Assembly (NCBI RefSeq): GCF_014698755.1
Contig: NZ_JACJTO010000002.1
Location: forward strand, 124,001-188,000
Source: Aphanizomenon flos-aquae FACHB-1287
GTDB lineage: Bacteria; Cyanobacteriota; Cyanobacteriia; Cyanobacteriales; Nostocaceae
Direction of reading: 5' to 3'
DNA: 64,000 bases
Shown: positions 28,697-37,217 of the stretch, piece by piece
How the letters are laid out: each line of letters begins with the position of its first letter
How positions within the stretch are numbered: the first letter of the stretch is position 1
Notes under the pieces: generated by a model
Databases searched by the model: none
The model's input: only the letters and a program-made list of their open reading frames with translations
Told to the model about the DNA's origin: nothing
Made by a program: the position numbers and the translations under genes

Positions 28697-29488
28697 TTGC
28701 GTAATATGAACAAGATAATTCCGGCCATTAGTGTCAAAAACTTTAGTTTTTACCATAACAATCGGAAAATCCTACAAAATATCTCCATGGATATTCCCCA
28801 AAATAAGATTATTGCTATTATGGGGCCTAGTGGTTGTGGAAAGTCCATCTTTTTAAAATCTCTTAACCGTATGAGTGATTTAGAGGGAAATGTCCAAACT
28901 GAAGGAAAAATAGAATTTTTTGGGCAAAATATTTACGAACGACGGATTAACCTCAATCGTCTCCGTCGTCAAATTAGCACAATTTACTCCACACCTAATC
29001 TTTTTCCCATGAGCATCTATGATAACGTTGCTTACGGCATAAAATTAATTGGTTGGCGGCCAAAACCAGAATTAGATGAAATTGTTGAATTAGCCCTTAA
29101 AGCTGCGGATATTTGGGAAGAAGTCAAAAATAAGCTCTATAAACCCGCTTTAGAACTATCTTATGGACAACAACAACGACTATGTATTGCTCGCGCTTTA
29201 GCAGTTAAACCCCAAGTTATTCTCATGGATGAAATTTATGGTGGACTTGACCCTATTACGACTAGAAAGATTGAAGAACTAATTGAGTGTTTGCGTTCTG
29301 AACTGACAATCATATTTATTTCTCACAATATCTCACAAGTCTCTCGACTCTCAGATTTTACAGCTTTATTTCAGTACAATCAAAATCATGTTGGACAATT
29401 ACAAGAATTTGCATCAACTAAAAAAGTTGTAACTCAATTCATAGATTATCGTGCCCGTAATTATGTTACCAGTTATTCTAGACAATGA
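28697..29488 (+). CDS. PstB-like ABC transporter ATPase with degenerate motifs (orphan)
   Basis: 263 residues that align throughout with phosphate-transporter ATPase PstB (GPSGCGKS, SLNRMSDL, FPMSIYDNVAYGIKL, QQQRLCIARALAVKPQ, GLDPITTRKIEEL). Several normally fixed residues differ: the Q-loop Gln is Ser98, the signature LSGGQ reads LSYGQ (Tyr156), and the segment after Walker B is DEIYGGLD instead of DEPCSALD. Walker A (43-50), the catalytic Glu179 and switch His210 remain. No pstS, pstC or pstA gene is next to it. It may be a regulator, a partner of a distant permease, or a decaying paralogue. Start is GTA ATATG region; an internal Met4 is also possible. Confidence 0.8.
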   Translation: MRNMNKIIPAISVKNFSFYHNNRKILQNISMDIPQNKIIAIMGPSGCGKSIFLKSLNRMSDLEGNVQTEGKIEFFGQNIYERRINLNRLRRQISTIYSTPNLFPMSIYDNVAYGIKLIGWRPKPELDEIVELALKAADIWEEVKNKLYKPALELSYGQQQRLCIARALAVKPQVILMDEIYGGLDPITTRKIEELIECLRSELTIIFISHNISQVSRLSDFTALFQYNQNHVGQLQEFASTKKVVTQFIDYRARNYVTSYSRQ

Positions 29489-29499
29489 CAGAAAAGACG

Positions 29500-29672
29500 G
29501 GACACAAGCCCCTTCCCGGACGGCTTTATGTTAAAATTTGGTCATAGTCGCCTTATGGCATTGGGAGACTTTAAATGGACATGGAGGGACGATAAGACCA
29601 CTTGTGGCGTGTTCTGTGCGAAGTGTCAAGAATCACCGCACCTTCAGGTCGGTGAGTATGTCAACTCAGAAG
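29500..29672 (+). mobile_element. Right-end remnant of an IS200/IS605-family (tnpB) element
   Basis: A short frame (codons from 29538) reads LNGHGGTIRPLVACSVRSVK, which resembles the extreme C-terminus of cyanobacterial TnpB, and is followed by a palindrome TCACCG...CGGTGA (about 29632-29654) ending GAGTATGTCAA, the layout of an IS605-type right end. The rest of tnpB is missing and the left boundary is set by the PstB-like gene. This 3' region would also have encoded the guide (omega) RNA scaffold. Evidence is by pattern only. Confidence 0.45.
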
Positions 29673-29745
29673 TCATGGAGTCAGGAAATATTCCCCTATT
29701 TCCCGACCTTCTACCCCCGCTACCTTATTCCCTGTTCCCAGTTAC

Positions 29746-30294
29746 CTACTTTAAAAATGAACGCAACAGGAAAAAACTGGCAATAGATTTAGCATCTACC
29801 GCTTCTCCTGTCAGAATCGCTTTTTCTAATTCTTCGGGAGTCAGTAATACTGTTTCTATATCTTCATCTTCGTCTTGTGCTGGTAGTGTTTCCAACTTGT
29901 CTAAATCTCTAGCAATAAAAGCATAGATGATTTCATCGGAATAACCAGGAGCAAGAAAAAACTCTCCTAATTTATCCCACCTGTGAGCATGATAGCCAGT
30001 TTCTTCTTCGATTTCCCTTTTAACTGTCTCTAAAGGACTTTCATTGGGTTCTACAGTACCGGCAGGAAATTCTAACAATCTTCCCTGGACTGCGAACCGA
30101 TATTGACGCACAAGTACAAGCTTACCTTCTGCGGTTATGGGTATAGCCAAAGCACCTCCGGGATGACGAATACATTCCCATTCTCCTTCGGCTTTGTTGG
30201 GTAAACGCAAGCGGTTAACTTCAAAGTTAAATTTGCGTCCTTGATAAAACAAGCGTTGCTTGAGCAACTGTGGTAATTCTCTACCTAATGGCAT
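29746..30294 (-). CDS. NUDIX hydrolase (ADP-ribose pyrophosphatase type)
   Basis: 182 residues. The Nudix box is complete: G at the start of GTVEPNESPLETVKREIEEE, ending EETGY. Upstream features GGALAIPI, LVRQYRFAV and EFPAGTVE are as in ADP-sugar pyrophosphatases. It probably hydrolyses ADP-ribose or a related nucleoside diphosphate sugar. The frame ends 75 bp from the tnpB scar. Confidence 0.9.
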   Translation of the reverse strand: MPLGRELPQLLKQRLFYQGRKFNFEVNRLRLPNKAEGEWECIRHPGGALAIPITAEGKLVLVRQYRFAVQGRLLEFPAGTVEPNESPLETVKREIEEETGYHAHRWDKLGEFFLAPGYSDEIIYAFIARDLDKLETLPAQDEDEDIETVLLTPEELEKAILTGEAVDAKSIASFFLLRSFLK

Positions 30295-30691
30295 AGTAAA
30301 ATTCTGCTGTCTGTCAATATAGAGAAAATATACGGGGGGTTTTTGTTGTTATCCGTTCTTTTTCGGTGGCAAAAATAGTAATTTTTTTACCCACTACCAT
30401 AAACGTACATTATTCCTGTTTTCTTTGAGAATTGTTATAGTTAATTGTTGAACTCAAGAGAGCAGGGGGGGGACACAGGAAGGAAAATTGATTTTGATTC
30501 TATGATTTTTGTAGTTATCTCATGCAAGAATTACATGATTTTGTTGTCATATATGATATGACCATCAATCCTATAGGTCTATAAAAAACACATATTAGCG
30601 CTGAATTAAGTTAATAATTTATGGGGTACTTTATGCGATATGATATTAGAGTTAACATTTCCGCACTCAAACCAATTAGAAGAAACTGCTA
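30295..30691. other. Intergenic region upstream of the class A PBP gene
   Basis: 397 bp between divergent genes, so it should hold both promoters. An 8-base G run lies at 30465-30472. I see no open frame, RNA gene or convincing named operator. Confidence 0.5.
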
Positions 30692-33157
30692 TTGCCATTA
30701 GGTAATCATCAACAAAATGACAAGTCCACTAATGAAAACTTACTACCGAGAATGCAGGTGAATGCAAAGCAGTTGATAACCCAGATGACAACTCTATCAT
30801 CTGGAATCTTAGGCAAAATTGCCAGCAGCGATAAACCCTTTTATCGTCGTTTTTGGTTTTGGGCAGGGTTAGGTCTTGGTAGTGGGATCATTGTTTGCCA
30901 ATATACAATCTCAAAAGTAGACAAAAATTTACCAGGCCAGTCCGCACTTAGAGCATTGGTACGAGAACAAACACTAACGATTAAAGCTGCTGATGGTAGT
31001 GTTCTACAACAGCAAGGGGAAGCAACCAGAGAAGTGTTGAAAATCGAGCAAATACCAGATACTTTAAAGAAAGCTTTTATTGCTTCAGAAGATCGAAGAT
31101 TTAATCAACATGATGGGGTTGATACCCAAGGAATTATTAGAGCAGTTATTAGTAATTTGCGATCGCAAAATGTGGTAGAAGGTGGTAGCACCATTACCCA
31201 ACAGGTAGCAAGAATTCTCTTCCTCAAACAGGAAAAAACCTTTTGGCGTAAACTCAAAGAAGTCCGGTTAGCTCAAAAAATAGAGCGAGAATTGACTAAA
31301 GATCAAATTCTAGAACGGTATCTAAATCTGGTGTATTTAGGCTCTGGTGCTTACGGTGTGGGTGATGCTGCTTGGGTATATTTTAGTAAATCCGTAGATC
31401 AACTTAGCTTATCAGAAATGGCTACCTTGGCGGGATTAGCTCCTGCACCTAATTTCTACGCCCCAGATAAAAACCCCAAAATAGCGACGGAACGGCGAAA
31501 TCTGGTGTTGCAGCGGATGGAAGAGGATGGGATCATTACCGCAGCCGAAAAACAAACCGCTAGTCAAGAAGCATTAACAATTAACAGTAATTTACCCAAA
31601 CGGTTACAAGTAGATTTCCCCTATTTTACTAGTTACATTCAAAAAGAACTACCAAAGCACGTTTCCGCCGATGTCTTAGCTAGTGGTGGTTTAGTAGTAG
31701 AAACAACCTTAAACCCAACTTGGCAACAAGCAGCAGAAGCCGCAGTTACTAAAACATTAAAAAATGAAGGACGTTGGCAAAATTTTCGAGAAGCAGCGAT
31801 GGTGGCCATAGATCCTCGAAATGGTGAAATTCAGGCCATGGTGGGGGGTAAAGACTTTGCCAAAAACCAGTTTAATCGGGTAACACAAGCTCAAAGACAA
31901 CCAGGATCAACTTTTAAAGGTTTTGTCTATGCTACAGCGATCGCTACTGGCAAAAGTCCCTACGATAGCTATTTAGATGAACCTTTATCAGTAGATGGTT
32001 ATAAGCCAAAAAACTTCCATGAAAAATTCTCTGGCTCGTTGAATATCAGGGATGCTCTCACCCAATCTATAAATACAATTGCGGTAAAAATATTAATAGA
32101 CGTAGGCTTTGAGCCAATTATTAAACTTTCCCATGATCTGGGAATTAAATCAGAACTCAAACCCACCTATTCTTTAGCCCTTGGTTCTAATGAAGTCAAC
32201 TTGCTAGAATTAACCAGCGCCTATGGTACATTCGCCACCCAAGGAAATCATATAGAAGCCCATGGTATCCGCCGCATTCTCAACCGAGAAGGGAATGTAA
32301 TTTGGTCAGCTAAATATGAATCTAAGCAAGTTTTAGATGCTGATAGTAGCGCTATTATGACTTGGATGTTAAAAAATGTCGTCACCGATGGAACTGGTGC
32401 GGCGGCTCAATTAGATGATAGATCAGTGGCGGGAAAAACAGGTACTACTGATGAAGCTCGTGATTTATGGTTTATTGGTTATATTCCTCAATTAGTGGCT
32501 GGGGTGTGGTTAGGAAATGATAATAATACGCCTACTTATGGTAGCAGTGGGACTGCGGCTTATGCCTGGCGTAGATTTATGAGAAAAGCAGTGGAGGGAA
32601 TGCCTGTAGAAAAATTTCCTCCCCTGCCTAAATTAGAAAGTCGGAAAGGTAGTATTAAAGCCGAACCAGTCAAACCGAAAAGACTTGTCTATATACCTAT
32701 TGCTAATGATAATCAAAAATCAGATGAGGATAATAGCAATAATTCTGATTCATCAACTAGACAGAGACGAAGAAGAAACTATGATCAATCGGTAGATTCT
32801 TCAGAAAGTACACCAAGACGGAGACGAAGAAGAAACTATGATCAATCGGTAGATTCTTCAGAAAGTACACCAAGACGGAGACGAAGAAGAAACTATAATC
32901 AATCGACAGATTCTTCAGAAAATACACCAAGACGGAGACGACGTGATTATCAGGAGGAAAGTAGGACCTACTCTTCCCCTAGTAGAAGACGAAACCGCAA
33001 AGAATCTAATAGTGATGCCTCTCAATCATCTCGTTCACAAGAAAGCAGCGGCGAAAAATCAAATTCTTCCAGGTCATCTTCAGAGAATAACAGTTCTGAA
33101 GGGTCTTCACGACCTTCTTGGCGGGAAAGACTTAAACCAAAATCTTCACCGGAATAA
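30692..33157 (+). CDS. Class A penicillin-binding protein (PBP1A family) with basic repeat tail
   Basis: 821 residues from a TTG start; ATG at 30752 (residue 21) is an alternative. One membrane helix (FWFWAGLGLGSGIIVCQYTI) precedes the GT51 transglycosylase domain (EDRRFNQHDGVD, GGSTITQQVARILF). The transpeptidase domain has SxxK in GSTFKG, SxN in SINTI and KTG in GKTGTTDEARD. It polymerises and cross-links peptidoglycan at the inner membrane. After about residue 660 the tail is Ser/Arg/Asn-rich with three near-identical 23-residue units (RRRRRNYDQSVDSSES type; nt about 32764-32940). That tail is exposed in the periplasm and highly basic, an unusual extension. Confidence 0.93.
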   Translation: MPLGNHQQNDKSTNENLLPRMQVNAKQLITQMTTLSSGILGKIASSDKPFYRRFWFWAGLGLGSGIIVCQYTISKVDKNLPGQSALRALVREQTLTIKAADGSVLQQQGEATREVLKIEQIPDTLKKAFIASEDRRFNQHDGVDTQGIIRAVISNLRSQNVVEGGSTITQQVARILFLKQEKTFWRKLKEVRLAQKIERELTKDQILERYLNLVYLGSGAYGVGDAAWVYFSKSVDQLSLSEMATLAGLAPAPNFYAPDKNPKIATERRNLVLQRMEEDGIITAAEKQTASQEALTINSNLPKRLQVDFPYFTSYIQKELPKHVSADVLASGGLVVETTLNPTWQQAAEAAVTKTLKNEGRWQNFREAAMVAIDPRNGEIQAMVGGKDFAKNQFNRVTQAQRQPGSTFKGFVYATAIATGKSPYDSYLDEPLSVDGYKPKNFHEKFSGSLNIRDALTQSINTIAVKILIDVGFEPIIKLSHDLGIKSELKPTYSLALGSNEVNLLELTSAYGTFATQGNHIEAHGIRRILNREGNVIWSAKYESKQVLDADSSAIMTWMLKNVVTDGTGAAAQLDDRSVAGKTGTTDEARDLWFIGYIPQLVAGVWLGNDNNTPTYGSSGTAAYAWRRFMRKAVEGMPVEKFPPLPKLESRKGSIKAEPVKPKRLVYIPIANDNQKSDEDNSNNSDSSTRQRRRRNYDQSVDSSESTPRRRRRRNYDQSVDSSESTPRRRRRRNYNQSTDSSENTPRRRRRDYQEESRTYSSPSRRRNRKESNSDASQSSRSQESSGEKSNSSRSSSENNSSEGSSRPSWRERLKPKSSPE
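32762..32944 (+). repeat. In-frame 69-bp tandem repeats in the PBP tail
   Basis: Almost three copies of a 69-bp unit (starting AGACGGAGACGAAGAAG) encode the RRRRRNYDQSVDSSESTP motif. Copies 1 and 2 are identical over nearly their whole length, and copy 3 has a few substitutions (N for D, T for V, N for S), which points to recent expansion. Confidence 0.85.
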
Positions 33158-33185
33158 TTAATCTTACAGAGAATTTCATTTGAGT

Positions 33186-33257
33186 GAGGTACACAAGTAG
33201 CGGGCAAGATGCCCGCACCACAACAGCTTATTGTTTTATTATTTATGGCTGTACCTG
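33186..33257. repeat. Dispersed hairpin element, copy B
   Basis: Same architecture as 24312-24376: GAGGTACA at the left, the palindrome GCGGGC-AAGAT-GCCCGC and ACCACAA in the centre, and TGTACCT at the right. The inner right half differs in sequence and length from copy A. Confidence 0.72.
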
Positions 33258-33297
33258 ATTTACTGGTAATATGCTATATGCCTGTGAATACAACGGT

Positions 33298-33388
33298 CAA
33301 TTACCAATTACCAATTACCAATTACCAATTACCAATTACCAATTACCAATTACCAATTACCAATTACCAATTACCAATTACCAATTAC
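33298..33388. repeat. STRR array: 13 perfect CAATTAC heptamers
   Basis: Thirteen exact head-to-tail copies with no variant, just downstream of the hairpin element. The 319-bp gap between the PBP gene and the small membrane-protein gene holds these two repeats and a short unique stretch (33389-33476) that must contain the promoter of the latter. Confidence 0.96.
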
Positions 33389-33476
33389 CCAAAAGATTTG
33401 TCCTGGGGCGGATGTAGGTGAGTCGCTTAGTTTATACTTTATGAAGAAGTGTAATCTACATTAGACGAATATAATC

Positions 33477-33671
33477 ATGAGTTATTTATTGCTCCAAGTT
33501 CCAGTCCAAGATACTGGTAATCATTTTCCCCTTGCTTTTACTTTGGTGTATGTAGTGGGTTTTATCGCTGCTGTCACCATTGGTTCAATTGCCTGGTACA
33601 ATTCCAAACGCCCTCCCGGTTGGGAAAATAAAGAGCGTCCCAACGTTGTCCCCAAGGTTGAGAAAGAGTAG
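33477..33671 (+). CDS. Small single-helix membrane protein (Psb35-like?)
   Basis: 64 residues with one membrane helix (PLAFTLVYVVGFIAAVTIGSIAWY) and a basic, Pro-rich C-terminus (NSKRPPGWENKERP). The layout is that of small thylakoid proteins. It reminds me of Psb35 (Ssl2148 of Synechocystis), reported to stabilise the CP47 module, but this is from memory and not proven. It is followed by a hairpin at 33685-33708. Confidence 0.7.
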   Translation: MSYLLLQVPVQDTGNHFPLAFTLVYVVGFIAAVTIGSIAWYNSKRPPGWENKERPNVVPKVEKE

Positions 33672-33684
33672 ACAATAGACAATA

Positions 33685-33708
33685 GGCAGGTAGTAAGCAA
33701 TACCTGCC
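33685..33708. terminator. Hairpin after the small membrane-protein gene
   Basis: Perfect 8-bp stem GGCAGGTA / TACCTGCC with an 8-nt loop, 14 bp after the stop codon and between convergent genes. There is no immediate T run, so it may be a weak or Rho-assisted terminator. Confidence 0.5.
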
Positions 33709-33715
33709 TCCTACT

Positions 33716-34138
33716 CTAATTTTGGATATCAACCCACCGACGATAGAGCTTTTGAATTTGTTTAAGGAGTGTAGTGGGGGCTGCTGGATTAGCTCTACTA
33801 GACTTACTTAACTCTTCTAATTGGGAGAGGAGTCTTGCCTCCTCAACAGCTACATCACCGTCACTATAAATTAAGCCACTGATAGCTTCAATTAAATTTC
33901 CGTAATCTTCCGGGGTTGGGTGGTCGCCTAAATACTCTTTCACCCATTCATAACAGTCCTTTGGTTTTACTGGTACTAACTCATACAACCAAGGTTTAAT
34001 TTCTGGATCACTAGCTAAACCTTTAGCTTGGGCTATTTCCCGCAGATATTGTCGTTCTTCCGGCTGGATTCTGCCATCAATCCAAGCTGCTCCAATTAGG
34101 ATTTTGACTAGCTTTTTTACATGAGAATGATTAACCAT
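33716..34138 (-). CDS. TerB-like (tellurite-resistance TerB family) protein
   Basis: 140 residues from the ATG at 34138. That start is chosen because GAGGAGG lies five bases upstream of it, a strong ribosome-binding site; the frame opens 16 codons earlier (34186). The helical fold with acidic metal-binding pairs (AAWIDGRIQPEERQYL; GLIYSDGDVAVEEARLL) matches the TerB family. The cellular role in cyanobacteria is unknown. rsmB is upstream on the same strand, so the two may be co-transcribed. Confidence 0.82.
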   Translation of the reverse strand: MVNHSHVKKLVKILIGAAWIDGRIQPEERQYLREIAQAKGLASDPEIKPWLYELVPVKPKDCYEWVKEYLGDHPTPEDYGNLIEAISGLIYSDGDVAVEEARLLSQLEELSKSSRANPAAPTTLLKQIQKLYRRWVDIQN

Positions 34139-34198
34139 CACTGCCTCCTCTGATAGATTCCGGCTTCGATTAGATTTTACAATCACTATTGGTGTTCA

Positions 34199-35536
34199 CT
34201 AGGAATCCTTAGTTTTTCTTAAGCACACCATGAAAAATCCATCCATATTTTGACGGTGAGGCCAGACTTTTAACCAACCAGAATCAGAACTATTAAGTAT
34301 AATAAAAGGGTGAGGTTCAATTTGCCAATGGGGATTTGCGGCTAAAAACTCGGAAATTACCTGTTCATTCTCCGCTGGATGTAGTGTACAAGTGGCATAA
34401 ACTAAAACGCCACCAGTCTTGACAAAACTGGCATTGTGTGATATTAATTGCCTTTGGAGTTGGGAAAGTTCTTGAACAGATGCGGGTGTTTGCCGCCAAC
34501 GCGCATCAGCGTGACGGTGCATAGTTCCTAAGCCAGAGCAAGGAGCATCAAGTAATACACGGTCAGCGATCTGGTAGAATTGCGGTAAATTGCGACTATC
34601 ACCTGTATAAATTTCGATAGATTGTAAATGCAGTCGGTGGGCATTTTCCTTTAATTTACGTAACCGGGAAGCAGTTTGATCACAAGCCCATATTTTGCCC
34701 TGGTCTCTCATTAACTCAGTAATATGGGTTGTTTTTCCTCCCGGTGCGGCACAAACATCAATTACCACGTCACCTGGTTGAGGGTCAAGTAAATGACTAA
34801 CTAATTGGGCGCTACTATCTTGAACAGTCCACCAACCTTCATAAAAACCGGGTAAATTTTGAATTGGGCCGTTATTACCAATTAATCGCAGAGCTTGGGG
34901 TAAATGGGGAATAGATTTCACTAAAACACCAGCAGAAGCAAAAGCTAATTCCACCTCTTCTAAGGAACTGCGAAGGATATTTACTCGTAAATCAATTGTC
35001 GGGGTTTGATTCATCCATGCACAGAGTTTTTCTGTTTCTTCAAAACCTAATTCTGCTAACCAAACTTCAATTATCCAATTAGGGAAACTGTGTAAAATTC
35101 CCAATTTTTCTACTGGATTTTCTGGTAAATATAAGGATTCTGAGGATTTTTCTGCAAGTCGAAGATATTGACGTAATAAACCATTTACGAAACCAGTTAA
35201 ACCAGGAAAACCATTTTCTTTTGCTAATTCGACGGTAGTATTTACAGCCGCAGAAACGGGGATTTTTTCTTGATAACGCAGTTGGTAAAAACCCAGATGT
35301 AAAATTGTTCGCAGGTCTTTTGGTTGTTGCTGTATTTTCTTGGTAGCAAATTGGTCAATGAGAGCGTCTAGGGTGCGTTGTCTTCTGACACTTCCATAGA
35401 CTAATTCTGTCATTAAACGACGGTCGTTATCGGGTAACTTAAACTTTTGTAGCACTCGGTCTAGGGCGACATCAGCATAAGCTCCTTTATGAACTTCTTT
35501 GAGGGCTATAAAAGCTACTTGACGGGGGTTGGTCAT
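34199..35536 (-). CDS. rsmB: 16S rRNA (cytosine-5) methyltransferase RsmB
   Basis: 445 residues. The N-terminal NusB-like helical domain (to about 140) is followed by a Rossmann methyltransferase domain with VIDVCAAPGGKTTHI (SAM site), LLDAPCSGLGTMHRH (motif IV, Pro-Cys) and VYATCTLHPAENE (motif VI with the catalytic Cys). It methylates C967 of 16S rRNA. The start is at 35536, after a stretch of TCAGTGG repeats. Confidence 0.94.
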   Translation of the reverse strand: MTNPRQVAFIALKEVHKGAYADVALDRVLQKFKLPDNDRRLMTELVYGSVRRQRTLDALIDQFATKKIQQQPKDLRTILHLGFYQLRYQEKIPVSAAVNTTVELAKENGFPGLTGFVNGLLRQYLRLAEKSSESLYLPENPVEKLGILHSFPNWIIEVWLAELGFEETEKLCAWMNQTPTIDLRVNILRSSLEEVELAFASAGVLVKSIPHLPQALRLIGNNGPIQNLPGFYEGWWTVQDSSAQLVSHLLDPQPGDVVIDVCAAPGGKTTHITELMRDQGKIWACDQTASRLRKLKENAHRLHLQSIEIYTGDSRNLPQFYQIADRVLLDAPCSGLGTMHRHADARWRQTPASVQELSQLQRQLISHNASFVKTGGVLVYATCTLHPAENEQVISEFLAANPHWQIEPHPFIILNSSDSGWLKVWPHRQNMDGFFMVCLRKTKDS

Positions 35537-36032
35537 GAAAATCAGTGGTCAGTGGTCAGTGGTTTAGTTGTCAATTACCAATTAGCAAATATTTCGGTTT
35601 TTAAAATTACAAAGTAATAATTTTTTATTGTACATCAATAAACATAAAAATAGTTGGTTTTGATTTAAAAATATTGTAGTAGAGCCAAGATCAAAACCTG
35701 TTGTTGACTCTCTCATTAATTCTAGAAGTTTTGCTTTTAGTTTTTTGACAATTCATAAAAATTTACGTAACCTAAAAATTAGGTCTAGTAAATTCAACCT
35801 CTAACAGTGATTTAGTTTAGCTACATCCATAATTACTGTTGTCATATTTCCCCATTTTTGAGAGGGGATGAAAGAGGGTAATCACTTGACCAAAAGTAAT
35901 TGGCTATTTGGTGATACATTGCGGTAAACTCACACCAGATTTATCAAATAATTTATTGATATCAGTGATTGAGTATCTAGCAATTATTTAAGTTTAGCTG
36001 GGCGGGGTAGTAAATAAGTCTAGGAGATTGTA
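35537..36032. other. Intergenic region upstream of the DUF2231/oxidase cluster
   Basis: 496 bp between divergent genes. The left end holds a short tandem CAGTGGT run (about 35547-35570). The rest is AT-rich with no open frame. It must contain the promoter for the oxidase cluster; I looked for GTA-N8-TAC (NtcA) and found no convincing match by eye. Confidence 0.5.
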
Positions 36033-36533
36033 ATGCTGGATTTTTTCACTTCATTGAATGAGCATAATTTACCATATCCAGATCCCTTACATCCTATCGT
36101 GGTTCACTTTGTAATTGCGATGGTTTTATTTTCTGTTTTCTGTGATATTGCTGGTTATTTAACTGGCAAAAATACTCTATTTGAGGTGAGTTGGTGGAAT
36201 ATGTGTATTGCCACAGTTGCTATTTTTGTGGCAATTATTTTTGGTCAATTTGAAGCTGGTTTAGCTAAACCCTATGAACTGGCTAAATCAGTATTAAATG
36301 TTCATACTCTCATCGGTTGGTCACTTTCAGGAATTATTGCTGCTGTAACAGCTTGGCGTTATGTTTTGCGGAGTCGTAACCCGAAAAAACTCCCTTTTCA
36401 TTATATATTTGTGGCAGTTTTATTAACAGCCCTTGTTGGATTTCAAGTATATCTTGGTGATGAACTTGTATGGGTGTATGGCTTACATACTGTACCTGTT
36501 GTAGAAGCGGTAAAGGATGGAATCTTGCCATGA
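36033..36533 (+). CDS. DUF2231-family membrane protein 1
   Basis: 166 residues with four hydrophobic segments and paired His residues in PLHPIVVHFVIAMVLF and NVHTLIGWS, suggesting heme or metal binding, as in DUF2231 proteins. AGGAG six bases upstream of ATG supports the start. Its stop overlaps the next gene (ATGA at 36530-36533), so the two are translationally coupled. Location directly upstream of the oxidase genes implies a role with that complex. Confidence 0.85.
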   Translation: MLDFFTSLNEHNLPYPDPLHPIVVHFVIAMVLFSVFCDIAGYLTGKNTLFEVSWWNMCIATVAIFVAIIFGQFEAGLAKPYELAKSVLNVHTLIGWSLSGIIAAVTAWRYVLRSRNPKKLPFHYIFVAVLLTALVGFQVYLGDELVWVYGLHTVPVVEAVKDGILP

Positions 36534-37141
36534 ATTCAGAATTACTAGACCAAATTAGTCACCAAATGGGTGCAAATGGTTTACCTTATGCCATTCCTAT
36601 TCATCCTAATTTAGTTCATCTTACATTAGGTTTATTCATCATTGCCATCATTTTTGATCTTTTAGGTGTGTTCTTCCCTTTGGAAAAATGGCTATTCAAA
36701 TTTTTGGGAATTAAAGTTGAACGTTCTCGATTATTTGATGTGGGTTGGTACAACATTTTTGCTGCTGCTGTGATTACATTCTTCACCGTTGGGGCAGGTT
36801 TTTATGAAATGTTATTGGCCGCACCACCAGCAGATATTAAAAGTCCTTGGGGAATGTTAGCAATGCCTACAATGATGTGGCATGGTGTCGGTGGTGTATT
36901 ACTACTAGCTCTCATTGTTGGTATGACTTTTTGGCGAGGTTGGCAACGTTATGTTATCGGCAAATATGAAGAGCGAGAAGTACAAATTTCTTATCTGGTT
37001 GTGGGTGTAATTATTATGTTGCTAATGTATTTTCACGGTACATTAGGAGCGCATCTAGCAGCAGATTTTGGTGTTCACAATACAGCAGATAAATTACTGC
37101 GAGCAGGACAAGACCTTAATCAAATATTTGGTAATAGATAA
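36530..37141 (+). CDS. DUF2231-family membrane protein 2
   Basis: 203 residues from the ATG at 36530; the frame opens upstream at 36470, but the ATGA overlap with the preceding gene and the family alignment favour 36530. Four hydrophobic segments and His motifs (IPIHPNLVHLTLGLF, MWHGVGGVLLL, YFHGTLGAHLA) mirror the first protein and a paralogous pair is likely. The spacer to the subunit II gene (37142-37217) contains degenerate GGTAATT heptamers. Confidence 0.85.
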   Translation: MNSELLDQISHQMGANGLPYAIPIHPNLVHLTLGLFIIAIIFDLLGVFFPLEKWLFKFLGIKVERSRLFDVGWYNIFAAAVITFFTVGAGFYEMLLAAPPADIKSPWGMLAMPTMMWHGVGGVLLLALIVGMTFWRGWQRYVIGKYEEREVQISYLVVGVIIMLLMYFHGTLGAHLAADFGVHNTADKLLRAGQDLNQIFGNR

Positions 37142-37217
37142 TTGGTAATGGGTAATGGGTAATTGGTAATTGGTAATTAAAAACCAACTAACAACTGATA
37201 ACTAACAACTGACCATT

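Noticed and set aside
30465-30472. Eight-G run upstream of the PBP gene as a phase-variation tract
   Set aside because: It lies over 200 bp from the start and outside any gene; no evidence of a switch.
32943-33207. Frames on both strands over the PBP tail
   Set aside because: Produced by the Ser/Arg-rich repetitive coding sequence.
35537-36032. NtcA-type promoter for the oxidase cluster
   Set aside because: No convincing GTA-N8-TAC with a spaced -10 box was found by eye.
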